A stretch of DNA of 53,424 nt from Cerioporus squamosus (GCA_022592435.1 JABYQS010000220.1:1-53424); one strand, 5' to 3'; numbered from the stretch's first letter, positions 11,022 to 20,939 are shown. Numbers and translations are program-made. The notes: a model not told the origin generated them from the letters alone.

Positions 11022-12278
11022 GTAGGTTAGTTGATTACTGTACGACTAGAGTAGCGTTTCGGCTTGCTACTGTAACGAGAGGCGAGAAGAGGTGGGTGAT
11101 TTGCGCTAAATTGATTGAAGTCGAACAGAGGGACGACGAGCAGACGACTGCCAGAACACCGCGCCAATAGATTGCATCCACGCTAATGACAAAGCGGGAA
11201 CAGCGGCCAGGTAGAAGACCTGCTAGGTCAGTATCCCGCGATGCTACAGTTGCGAACTTCTGCTGACAATACATATGACAGTAATAATGCAGCCATCACG
11301 CGGCGTTCTGCCTGCGATGTCTGCGCACTCGTGCTTGGGTGCCGGTCGCTCGCGGACGCCGTGTTGCTGCACGGGCTATGCCATGGAGCGAATTGTGGCG
11401 AATGTGAGGTACCTTGGGAGCACTCGGTGGGCTGCACGCTGATTGAATGAATAGCAAGATGTTACGAAGGGCGATGCCGCGACATAATGGCCGACCACCG
11501 TCTACGCGACCTATCAATGTGAGGATTGGTCCCTTCACACCGTTCATAGCACTCACGTCATAGTGATGCACAGGTGTATACAGTGTAAGATCGCGGCATA
11601 TGGACGTTGCGCGGCCGAGGGTGCGGGGCGCAGTGGAGTCCCGTGTGTATTGCGTGCTCGGGACGAACAGGGTACATGGGAGGGACGTAGTACGAAGATA
11701 GGTAGGTACACGAACAGATCACTAGGTAGGCCTCCTTCCATTTGTCCCGCACCGCAGCATCCAGCGGGCATGACGATGTAATGGAGGTGTGCGTGTACGA
11801 TAGCAGGCTCTGGGAATCCCCGGATCGCTTCATGAGGAAAGGTGCGCTCTTGGGGCGCGGGGCAGGAGGCAGAGGAGTCGAGGGAAGACGCGAATGGTGC
11901 ACGGTTTACCGTGCCAGAATCCCCGTAAGCCGAGTCCTACCCATTCGTGTTCGCCACTGGTCTGATTCCATCTCGGTCCAACCCTCCTCGGTCTACCACG
12001 GTCTTGACATGCGACAGGAGCAGGAGGAACTTGCTGCAGAGCGGTCGTCTAGGACGACATTCCAAGTACGAAGATGGTGCCAAGTTGTACCAGCGGTATA
12101 GTAGTGAACAGGTGGGTACTGGTAATGAACAATCCTTGACACTGTTGCGTCCGAGAATCGTAGTAGCGCGGGAAAGCTCGCGTGCCCCGCACCGTCGACT
12201 TCCGCGTTGCACTCAAAGTACAGCGAGCGTACTCGCTGGCAACATACTTCTGCCATACAACCCTCGCAGTCTACAACT
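11022..12278. other. Intergenic stretch between HicA-like paralogs 1 and 2
   Basis: I looked for a further paralog or remnant and found none I can defend. Short frames on both strands lack splice sites that would join them. The sequence is unremarkable and moderately GC-rich. Confidence 0.4.
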
Positions 12279-12798
12279 ATGGACCCAATCGTGCTGAACC
12301 GCAAGGCATACAACGTCCGTCCATTGGTCCGTCGGCTACATTCTCGCACTTACCCTTCACGCAAACAGGTTTTCCAATCTCTTCTGAACGACTCAGGCCA
12401 GCAGCACATGAAGCTAACATATACTGAGTACATCAACGTACGTTCTTCGACAACCTTCAGATGCCAGGCTGACGCCCCGCAGGCGATGGAGAGAGCAGGA
12501 TTCACCTTCCGTTGGGACAAAAGGGGACGTTTCGATCCGCCAGCCACGCTGCAGCGTGGATGGTTGAACATGTTCAAGGTCAGCCATGTACCGATACGCC
12601 TGGAGATCCGCTGAAGTTTGTTACGTAGGTCACTCACACTGACCTTGGGAAGCACATGAGTCCCACCGCGCAAAATGAGTGCGCCTTCCAGATCCTCAAT
12701 GATTTCCTCACTCTAGCTGACGTTCTGGCAGGATTAGGCGGGAGTTGAAGGATAAGTATGGGCTCACTTTGGCGAGTTTTGTGGTCGCAGTCGAGTAG
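12279..12798 (+). CDS. Small HicA-like protein, paralog 2 of 3
   Basis: Four exons give 123 residues: 12279-12437, 12483-12578, 12629-12678 and 12732-12798. Introns are 45-53 nt, all GT-AG; the last has a good branch site (GCTGAC). The segment LTYTEYIN, then AMERAGFTFRWDKRGRFDPP, lines up with the FSITYGEFLD and MLEGMEFTPHPRW blocks of paralog 1. The end IRRELKDKYGLTLASFVV matches MKRQLRDRYGMKLAHFFV. The exon boundary after the TY-E-(F/Y) block is conserved in all three copies, which shows they descend from one intron-bearing gene. Function unknown; HicA-like fold inferred. The palindrome array starts about 380 bp downstream. Confidence 0.65.
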
Positions 12799-13177
12799 GG
12801 TGAGCTGTCTAACTCGCGTAATCGGATGAGCCGACGACCAGAGCTTGCAGAAGCTGAACGCAGCTGATTACAGGTCCTGGTACATAGTTAGGTGTCTGTT
12901 CTTGATGCGCACGAATACGCGCTGAATCAATATCGACTTGATCGCCATGATATAAGGTCGCGGTGCCCGTTGCATGTACACCGTAGCATACCTTACGTAG
13001 AGTGCGTGCATCTTTCCGTCACGCCGTGCTGACCATTCTGACCACAGAGCGAGATGCGTCGACGGCCCTCCTCCTCCTCCCCATCGTCCGAAGCAGTCAG
13101 AGCGCGAACAAGGCACCCTGGCCGGCCTCCACCTACAGGACCTCGTCTGCACCGCAACACCGTGAAACACGGCGATG

Positions 13178-15167
13178 GAGATGCGTCCGAAGACCCGTCT
13201 CGCCGGCCTCCACCTCGAGGACCTCATCCGCGCCGCCACAGCACGACGATGGGCCACGAGACCCGTCCAATGACGCGTCTCGCGTCTCACGGCCCTCGAC
13301 CTCCTCCCCATTGTCTGGCGTCGCGAGAGCTCCGAGACGAGCCACGGGACGCGTCCAACGACGCGTCTCGCGGCTCTCGACCTCCTCTCGGTCACCCGGA
13401 GCTGCACGAGCGCGAATACAGGCCACGAGACGCGTCCGAGGACGCGTCTCGAGCCTGTTGAACCCGCCCGGCCTGCTAACAACATCCCACACGCGTTTAA
13501 TGACGCGTCTCGGTGCTGTCCTCGTGGCGCGGCCTCCTCTGCGCTGCAAAAGTGCGAAAGGCAGGCTGCGAGAACCGTGTTGGCGCGTCGCGCAGATCCC
13601 CGACCTCGCTCGGCCTCCTACAACATGCGAGACGCGTCCATAGACGCTTCTCGCCGCCCTCCATGACTTCGCTCTCGACCTGCGCTGCAAGAGTGAGAAG
13701 GAGGACAGCGGGACGCGTCCAATGACGCGTCCCGACGCTCTCCTCCTCTCCGCGGCCCTCCCGCGCTGCAAGAGCGCGAAAAAGAGCCTAGGGACGCGTC
13801 CAACGACGCATCCCGACGCTCTCCTCCCCTCCGCGGCCTTCCTGCGCTGCAAGAGCGTGAACAAGGGCCCCGGGACGCGTACAACGACGCGTCCCGTCGC
13901 CCTCGACCACCTCGCCGCCCTTCTGCGCGGCAAGAGCCTGAAGACGAGCCCCGGGACGCGTCCAACAACGCGTCCCGTCGCTCTCCTCATCTCCGCTGTC
14001 CTTCTGCGCTGCCGTCCTGCACCTAGAGAGCGCGAACAAGGGCCCCGATACGCGTCTTCGGACGCGTCTTGAGCCTCCTGACCCCGCCCCGCCTCCTACA
14101 GCATCCGAGATACGTCCAACGACGTGTCCGGGGACTGTCCACGTCGCCTCGTCTGCGCTGCCAGAGCGCGAAGACAGGCTGCGAGACGCGTCCAAAAGAC
14201 GCGTCTCGCAGCCTGCCGACCTCGCCCTGCCTGCTCCGACATCTGAGACGCGTCAGACGACGCGTCTCGTTGTCCTCCACGTCCACGCCCTCGCCGTGCG
14301 CTGCAAAAGCGCGAAGGAAAGGCTGCGACACGTGTTTTGGCGGGTGTCGCAGCCTCCCGATCTCGCCCTGCCTCCCACAACCTCTGAGACGCGGGCAAGG
14401 ACGCGTCTCGGAGCTGTCCTCGTGTCACCCCGCCTTCTCTGCGCTGCAAGAGTGTGGAGACAGGCTACGAGACGCGTCCGAAGACGCGTCTCGAGCCTCT
14501 CGGAATCCCTGCTCCTCGCCGCCAGCTACGACGCATAAACACAAAGCAGAGCCACGGGACGCGTGCCATGACGCGCCCCGCAGCCCCGGACGTCCTCTCC
14601 ACACTGCTGCGTTGCAAGAGCACCACGGATAACGTCGAGACGCGCTGTCGGACGCGTCTCGACGCTCCCCACGTCCGGCCCTCGTCCTGCGCCTCAAGAG
14701 TGCGAAGACAACCCGCGAGACGTGTCCCAACGACACGTCTCGCGGCCCTCCGAGTCCTCGAGCTCGTCCTGCGCAGCCAGTGCGCGAAGACAAGCCGCGA
14801 GACGCGTGGTTGGACGCGTCTTGCGGCCCTCGACCTCGACCTCGTCGTCAGCCGCATCAAATGCGTGAAGACGGCCCGCGAGACGCGTCCAACGACGCGT
14901 CTCGCGGCCCTCCGAGTCCTCGAGCCCGTCCTGCGCAGCCAGTGCGCGAAGACAAGCCGCGAGACGCGTCGTTGGACGCGTCTCGCGTCCCTCGACCTGG
15001 ACCTCGTCGTCAGCCGCATCAAATGCGTGAAGACGGCCTGCGAGACGCGTCCAACGACGCGTCTCGCAGCCCTCGACCTCGTCGTCATCATCTGGCGGAG
15101 CAAGCACGTCAAGAAGGCCTCGTCCTGCGCTACAACAGCGCGACGATGAACCACGAGACGCGTCCAA
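13178..15167. repeat. Array of about 26 imperfect palindromes, period about 81 bp
   Basis: Each unit carries a dyad of about 27 bp whose commonest form is cgagacgcgtcc, then a few central bases, then gacgcgtctcg. Dyads begin near 13178, 13257, 13345, 13425, 13489, 13568, 13627, 13709, 13789, 13872, 13953, 14045, 14107, 14181, 14244, 14326, 14385, 14468, 14549, 14635, 14715, 14797, 14878, 14958, 15040 and 15141. Most steps are 80-83 bp, with a few short ones of 59-74 bp. The spacer usually includes a gctgcaagagcgcgaa-like block. Several units differ in both arms in a way that keeps base pairing (gggacg/cgtccc at 13709, 13872 and 13953; acgtgtc/gacacgt at 14715). All frames stay fairly open, so long reading frames here are a composition effect and I do not call a gene. 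Positions were read by eye. Confidence 0.85.
14740..15065. repeat. Higher-order repeat of two palindrome units, period about 162 bp
   Basis: Within the array, a block running from cctcgagc through gcgcgaagacaagccgcgag to the next unit with gtcgtcagccgcatcaaatg repeats almost exactly at 14752 and 14914. Each copy spans two palindrome units, so the last part of the array expanded recently as a dimer. Differences between the two copies are a handful of bases. Confidence 0.75.
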
Positions 15168-15484
15168 AGCGTCTTTGGCTGCGTCTTGCAGTAATCCTCT
15201 CCCCCCCACACTGCCTGCTGGCATGCACACCTCCGCTCTCCGAGCAAGCCTGTGAGGTGAGCACGCACCTATGCATCTTGCCTTGGAGCATCGCGGGCGC
15301 ATGTAACCTCAAGCCACGGGACGTTCGAGTAAGGTCTTGAGCCCTGATTGTAGAACATGTGCGGGAGTGACGTGGATGTCGCCATCGTGCGGTCGGGGCA
15401 CAGGCGTATTCGGACCTGTCGGGTCAAGGAAGAGCGAGAGGGACGACATTGAAAGCGACCATGCCAGTAGGGTGTCTCGGAGAA

Positions 15485-15541
15485 GCCTCTGCACCCAGGC
15501 GTGCGGCGCGGGGCGCCCATCTGTCGCCTGGGTGCAGAGGC
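15485..15541. repeat. Perfect 17-bp inverted repeat (hairpin)
   Basis: Left arm 15485-15501 (gcctctgcacccaggcg) is perfectly complementary to 15525-15541, with a 23-nt GC-rich loop. The pairing can extend a few more bases past a two-base bulge. It lies between the palindrome array and HicA-like paralog 3 and has a different sequence from the array units, so it is a separate structure. It could form a stable RNA stem or be a remnant of a small inverted-repeat element. Confidence 0.75.
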
Positions 15542-15618
15542 AGCTTCTGCGCTATGGCTCAAGGCGGCACCACCCTCGTGCCACAAAGTGCAGGCTCGCA
15601 GGCGCGGTGTACGACACT

Positions 15619-16131
15619 ATGCTCAAGCTTGGCAAGCGCGACAAAGCGGTAGGAATGTTGTCTGTCGTGGTGTCCGCCATGCTGACTGTCCTTGGGCAGG
15701 TGTTTAGGTCGATATTTCGCCTGGATCGCGGTCGCCGGCATGAGGTTGCTTGGGAGGACTTCGTTCGGGTACGTCGTACATGCATGCGGACGGTCTTCGT
15801 AAGTGCTGAGTATTGACGGCGCAGGCTATGCGCAAACTGGAGTTCAATTATCGAGCAAGCGGCAAGCATGGCGGCTCGGGGCGGACGTTCACACCGCCTG
15901 AATGGCTCGGCAACGGTACTATGAAGCTAGACGAGGTGCGAGTGGCATTGCACAGTAGACCTATGTACTGAGCTATCCTATAGCCTCACGATCGTGTCAT
16001 ATGGCCCAAAGACCAAGCCAGGTAAGACTTGTGTCTTCGTTGCTGATGACGACTGATGGCCATATAGTCTCGCGAAACGAATGAATGAGCACTTCGAATT
16101 GGGGCGTATTGTACGCGAATTCGTGCAGTAA
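15619..16131 (+). CDS. Small HicA-like protein, paralog 3 of 3
   Basis: Exons 15619-15648, 15700-15768, 15825-15935, 15984-16021 and 16068-16131 give 103 residues from the ATG at 15619. The frame stays open further upstream, so an earlier start or exon is possible. The first intron (51 nt) is stop-free and in frame. This copy best shows the family signature: a Gly-Gly-Ser loop, then TFTPPEW, then a PHD motif at the start of the next exon and a final helix (AKRMNEHFELG). The glycine-rich loop before the strand and the following Pro-His match small HicA-like proteins as I remember them from Agaricomycetes. The copy is more diverged than the other two and sits beyond the palindrome array. Confidence 0.6.
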
Positions 16132-16469
16132 ATAGTTGGCCAGCTATCTTGTTGCGCCATGGATCGCGTTGTAGTACTGCACAGTCCAGTCCGGTGTATG
16201 TATCCCCTTGTACTCTCCTGAAAGTCCTTGATGCTCCTTTCCCTCTGCTCAGCACGTCGCCTGCTCTCCTGCCCTGTACGTGTCCCTTAGCCCGCCTATT
16301 CGCCAACCGTACACCTTCAGGCCCTCGTGCGTCCTCCCTCCGCAACCCTCCAGCTCGCCATCGTGCCTCTACAACCTCCACCACGCACGACCGCCTTCCA
16401 ATGAACTGATTCACGGTCGTCAAGCTTTGTGGACGAAGGAGAATGCAGAGAGCGTGGCGAACAGGCGGG
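16132..16469. other. Gene-free stretch
   Basis: Pyrimidine-rich sequence between HicA-like paralog 3 and the second minisatellite. I see no gene or clear site. Confidence 0.4.
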
Positions 16470-17215
16470 GACAGTGCGAGAACGTCGTCTCCACCTCCCT
16501 CCAGCTCGCTACTAGTAGCGTCCTCGATGACCTCACCGCGACCGCGACCGCGCTCACTCACCCGCCTTCAACACGCCCTCGACACCCTCGTCAAGCCCCT
16601 GCCCACGTAGGACGAGCACGAGAGAGTGGAGAACAGGCGGAGACGACGCACATCCGTCGTCTCCACCTCCCTCCAGCTCGCTGGCGTCTTCAATGACCTC
16701 ACCGCGACCGCGACCGCCCTCGCCCGCTTTCCTCCACCCCCGCGAAGCCACACACACGTCGGAGACGCAAGAGAGAGCGAAGAACGGGCTGAGACCACGC
16801 GCACATCTCCATCGCTCTCCGGCTGGCGGTCCTCCTCCACGACGCTGCATGAGGGACTCGTCTCCGGCTCTCCCCAGCTCACCATCGTTCTCCACGACGC
16901 AGACCGGCCAACACCGCCCTCCACCGCGCTGTTGCACGCCCTTCCGACGCGAGAGAATCGAAAGAGAGGGGAGAACAGGCGGAGGCGGCGCGCACGCGTC
17001 GTCTCCACCTCTCTCCAGCTCCCTGTCATGCTCGACGAGATCAGGGCGACCACGACCACCTCAGTTGCCCTCCGCCGCCTTCCCCCACCCTCTTCAAGCC
17101 CTACGCACGCTCCAGAGTGGAGAGAGAGCGGGAAACAGGCGGAGACGGCGCACACGCGTCGTCTCCACCTCTCTCCAGCTCCCTGTCGTCCTCGACGACG
17201 ACTGCGACCACCCTC
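16470..17215. repeat. Degenerate minisatellite, unit about 171 bp
   Basis: The marker cgtcgtctccacctc occurs at about 16483, 16655, 16997 and 17157, with a decayed copy near 16804. The spacings are 172, 2 x 171 and 160 bp. Units share ggagaacaggcggagac before the marker and a ctccagctc-type block after it. Long frames are open on both strands because of the biased composition (pyrimidine-rich strand, few A/T-rich stops). I do not call a gene here. Confidence 0.7.
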
Positions 17216-17566
17216 GGTTGCCCTACTCCCTTCCTGCACCCTCCGCCGACTGCCTCCAGCTTTGGTCAACCTCGTACGACCGATCTGATTGGTCGGAGGA
17301 GCCGGATGCATCTGCGGCACTGACTCTGCTCAGTTATGGGCAGCTCCGGCAGCTGTCGTCCCACACAAGATCCGACGTGCGCCTTCGTCAGCGCTTTGCA
17401 CGCGAAACGGCGGCGGCAACGCCATATCTGGTACACGGGCCGGAGGTAGGCTGCACCGTCGCGAGCCCGATCACATCGATACGTAGCACAGCAACATCAT
17501 ATTCCAGAGGAACACAGGCGCATGTCAGCTTACATGGGACACTCTGACGACGGCTACAAGACAGTC

Positions 17567-18244
17567 TCAAAATCGGGTGCGTGTGCGGGCGCCGACCCGG
17601 CGGAACGCACGATCTACCTCCCTCAGTAAGATAGACTCCATCTGTGTGGCGAATAGCACCCAAACGTCGCTGACAAAGCTTCTGTCGCCCGGTGTACGGT
17701 TCATGAACTCGACGTCGACCGATGGGCGGAACACCTCGCCGACGCGTTCGATGCGGATCGACACACGAAAGAACATCTGCGGAGGCACGTCAGCACAAAC
17801 ACTCAGGGTAGGACTGCGTACGCACGCGTTCTCCGTCCACGACAATCACCAGGTATTGCTCCACCGACGTCACCGTACCCACTGCCGGACGGCCCCAGGG
17901 GAAGGTATGGTTGGGGGCCGGTCGAAGAGGAGGAGGTGTGTCTTCGTCGGAGGAGGACGAACTCCAACGCGACCTCCGGCTCCGACGACCTTCGCTGTAC
18001 AACAGGTAAGTAAGGCGCAATTGCGAGTGATTGTCACTGACGACGCGGGCGTTCGCAGGTCCACCAAGCCCGCGAAACTACTAGTGCCCTGTGCCCGATA
18101 GACGGCGAACGAGTTCGGTCCGATGTCGGGAGCGCGTCCGGACACGGGAAGAGCAGGTTCGAGAGGCGGAGGCATTTCGGCATCAACATCGGAGTCTGAG
18201 CGGCGCTCGGTCAAGAGCGCGTCGGCCTCTGCACGTCTGCGCAT
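17567..18244 (-). CDS. Unknown protein with Ser/Asp-rich centre
   Basis: Three exons join in frame on the minus strand: 18244-18042, 17994-17826 and 17776-17567. They encode 193 residues from the ATG at 18244. Introns are 47 and 49 nt (GTCAGT...TACAG and GTGCGT...CCGCAG). The N-terminal part is acidic and Pro-rich. The centre has an Arg/Ser run followed by SSSSSDEDTPPP. The last 70 residues look like a beta-rich globular domain (MFFRVSIRIERVGEVFRPSV). The frame stays open 5' of 18244 through a possible 42-nt segment, so the gene may begin further upstream. I do not recognise the family. Confidence 0.45.
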
Positions 18245-19185
18245 CTGGTGAGTCAGTTCACCGGTATGTGAGTAGATGTTGCTCACCCCGCGGCACCCGA
18301 GATGCGGAGGTCTGGACGTGCGGTACGTGCCCCTTCGGAACGATGGGTCGAGTAGATCTGGGGACACATGAGAGGCAATGGTGCAACACTGAAGCCAGAC
18401 GTGCAATATATACCCGGGCGTTGGTGGGGAGGGGCGAGGGGAGGGGCGAGGGGGGGCGTCGTCTCCCCAATCACTTGACGAGTGGTGGCAGCAGGTGGCC
18501 ATCTGGCAATACACAGCAATCTGGAATGAAAGCTCGCAGAAGACCACAGGAGGGCCCGGGGACCGAAAGTGCTGTCCCCACGTATGCAGACGTGTGCGAG
18601 CAACTTTCGAAGATGCCCCAGATTCGCCTGGTACCCTGACTTGCAAACTGTCAGGTACGTGTCCCGCCAGCCACATCCACCCCGGTTTCGGCTCCTCTTT
18701 GTCAGAGTGCACGCCTGTACGAGGGAAGCTACACGCTCTCAGGCTAACCGTCTGAGGAGAACCCCACTTCTGCAAGACTCCGTCTGGTCGGAAGGAAGAA
18801 TAGAAGCTTCTCGCGCCACTGGCGACAATATCAGTTTGGCTGCCCCAGAACCGGGCTCGTACTGGGAGACGCGTCCGACAAACCAGAACACGCATCGTGT
18901 GATGTCCCACGTCGCGAGATGTCAACAGCAGACACAGAAGCCGCGGCACGTCTGCCCCTGACTTCGGTCGGATCTCGCTTTGTTTATAGTCGACCTTGGT
19001 GCCGGCGACGGGATTTCATATCGACGGCACGGGCCCACGACGTTCTTTGCGCGGACAACACATAGTAACAGCCCACAGACATGCATCTGCTTTATTCGTA
19101 CACTTATCAAGAACATGTTGACACGCTATCATACACCTGCCGACGTTGCTGCTGTCACCCTTCTCTCATCGCCTCTGTCCCCGCA
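18245..19185. other. Possible 5' part of the preceding gene, otherwise gene-free
   Basis: The minus-strand frame that leads into the gene ending at 17567 stays open up to about 18949, but its composition is poor beyond about 18360. A candidate intron (GTGAGC...CACCAG, ending at 18245) would make 18288-18360 an upstream exon. The 300 bp before 19186 are the 3' flank of the R2 gene. Confidence 0.3.
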
Positions 19186-20355
19186 TCAAACCGCGGCTCC
19201 GATGTAGTCGGTGACCCCGCGTTCAAAGAAGTTCGCACGTCCGCCAATCGCTGTGGTCTCCATGAAAGGGAACTGGTATCGGAGGTTAGTGCGTGTTGTG
19301 TCGGACAGCCCCAAACTCACCGGGTTCCTTTTGCCGAACAGGACAGGGAGTTCTAGCTCGACCAGAAGGAAATCCGCGACATACTCAACATAGTCGCGCA
19401 TCAACTTCGCGTTCATGCCGTTCAGACCACGAGGGAGTGCGGCTGTCAGGCGATGTGAGCACCCGACGCCGAACTACAATCCCTGACGCAGGTACGTACC
19501 CTCGAAAAACTGGTGTTCCAAGTCGACTGCCTCAACTAGCATGCTGTGAACGACGTGGGAGGGTGTCTTACTATGCAGGTGTCGATTCAGAAGACAAGCA
19601 AATCGGGCGTGCATGCCCTCGTCGCGGGCTATGAGCTCGTTGGACATGCACAAGCCGGGAAGGATGCCCCGGCTTCTGATCCAGAAGATGGCCGCAAACG
19701 AAGAAGAGAAGAACACCCCCTCCACGATCGCAAATGCAATTAAACGGGTGGCGAAGTCGGCGTCGGCGGAGCCGATCCAGCGGAAGCACCACTCGGCCTT
19801 CGCTCGAACGGACGGCATAGTGCTCAATGCGGTGAACAGACGCGTCTGTTCGTCGGCATCTGTCACCAGTTGTTCGATGAGCATGGCATACGTCTCGGAG
19901 TGAATGTTCTCCCTGCATAATAGGTAAGTGAATGTGCTGAAGGGGGAGGCGTAAAGAATAGGTCGTGCTAACATCATGATCTGGTAACCGTAGAAGCATC
20001 GGGCTTCCGCAATCTGGACTTCCGCACAGAATCGGGACGCTAGGTTCTCGACCACAATGCCGTCCGACGCAGCGAAGAAGGCCAGGATAGTCGACAGGAA
20101 CGACCGTTCGTCGTCGGTAAGCATCTGCTTCCAGTGACTACCGTCAAACGAGAAATCGATTTCAGCAGGCGTCCAGAACGAAGCCTGCGCGATTTTGTAT
20201 GCGTTCCATATCTAATCCCAGTCGTCAGCCACAGGTTTTTGAGGAAGCTGGCGACTCACATCCGGATACTTCAAGGGAAACAACACGAAACGCGACAGCT
20301 CTGGTGCCAAGATCGGTTCGCCGACGGGGGGGAGGGGTTGTGGGTCTGCGGACAT
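19186..20355 (-). CDS. Ribonucleotide reductase small subunit (R2), tail-less
   Basis: Five exons on the minus strand: 20355-20260, 20211-19973, 19912-19500, 19442-19321 and 19272-19186. They encode 318 residues; introns are 48-60 nt. Class Ia R2 subunits house the di-iron tyrosyl radical that R1 uses to make deoxyribonucleotides. The start fits the family (SRFVLFPLKYPDIWNAYK, then ASFW). All six iron ligands are present (D82, E113, H116, E176, E210, H213), as is the radical tyrosine Y120 in ENIHSETY, with spacing equal to mouse R2. Two things are odd. The 60-70 residue N-terminal extension common in eukaryotic R2 is absent. The protein also stops right after FFERGVTDYIGAAV, so the C-terminal Phe-containing acidic tail that binds R1 is missing, and I found no splice that restores it. 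It lies 584 bp head-to-head from the Helitron gene. It may be a captured or redundant paralog. Confidence 0.92.
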
Positions 20356-20939
20356 GGTGGGCGAACGTTACTATCAATCATAGCCAAGCTCCATGCTAAT
20401 ATAGGGTCGGCCGAGCACAGCTACACACGCGGGAGATGGTGAGGGGTTGACGTCCAACCTCCGCCCGGCGAAGTGCCCCTTTTTTCTTGGCGTCACTTGT
20501 CTTCGGATTCGTGGCCTCATGGCATCACCATGCGCAAGATCTGCACGCTTCTCGACCGTTTCACAAACACTTCCGACAGCACATCTGTGTCGCCGGTCTG
20601 CAGGAGAAGCCGGCGTGGTACAGAACAGCTGCTTCATAGGGGACGATCCATCGGAGGCATATATCGGCCACTCATACAGTGGGATGTCACTCTTTCCGAT
20701 GGCTGCTACCCACCATCTCGAGGCTCTATCCGCCGAACTCATTGCAATCCGTTTGCAAGCGCTGTCCCTCCACGACGACGGTATGTGCTCGCATGTCATG
20801 CTCTTCCCGCGCTAACGCGACCTCCGTACCGTCAACGGCATCGGCTGCTGGCGCCATCGGGTTTGCTAGAGTCAGCATCATCACCCGACGGGGCGCAAGA
20901 TGATACTGGAGCTGCCGATACAACAGGTGCTATGAACGA
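20356..20939. promoter_or_regulatory. Divergent intergenic region between R2 and Helitron gene
   Basis: The only sequence between the two start codons, so both promoters, if functional, lie in it. I see no ACGCGT box, although R2 genes in yeasts typically carry MBF sites, and no clear TATA. Both strands are open here. One minus-strand stretch (about 20735-20680) reads VAAIGKSDIPLYE, which faintly recalls the start of Sedlin-like TRAPP subunits and may be captured gene debris. Confidence 0.35.

Noticed and set aside
13178..15167. CRISPR array
   Set aside because: Eukaryotic sequence, spacers are similar to each other instead of unique, and the dyads vary in sequence; it is a palindromic minisatellite.
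13000..15340. Long open frames on both strands of the palindrome array, with repeated DAS/RRV-type peptides
   Set aside because: Openness on all strands comes from the GC-rich repeat with few stop codons; frames drift because the unit length varies between 59 and 101 bp, and no splice sites or starts fit.
16568..17547. Coding genes of 220-284 residues on either strand
   Set aside because: They lie inside a minisatellite with strongly biased composition; there is no splice structure and no recognisable protein.
17870..18949. A 359-residue minus-strand gene as one exon
   Set aside because: Only the downstream part joins by good splice sites to two further exons; the upstream half lacks protein-like composition.
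19838..19851. Palindrome acagacgcgtctgt inside the R2 gene as an array-derived regulatory site
   Set aside because: It encodes conserved-position residues in exon 3 and a single copy in GC-rich coding DNA needs no special explanation.
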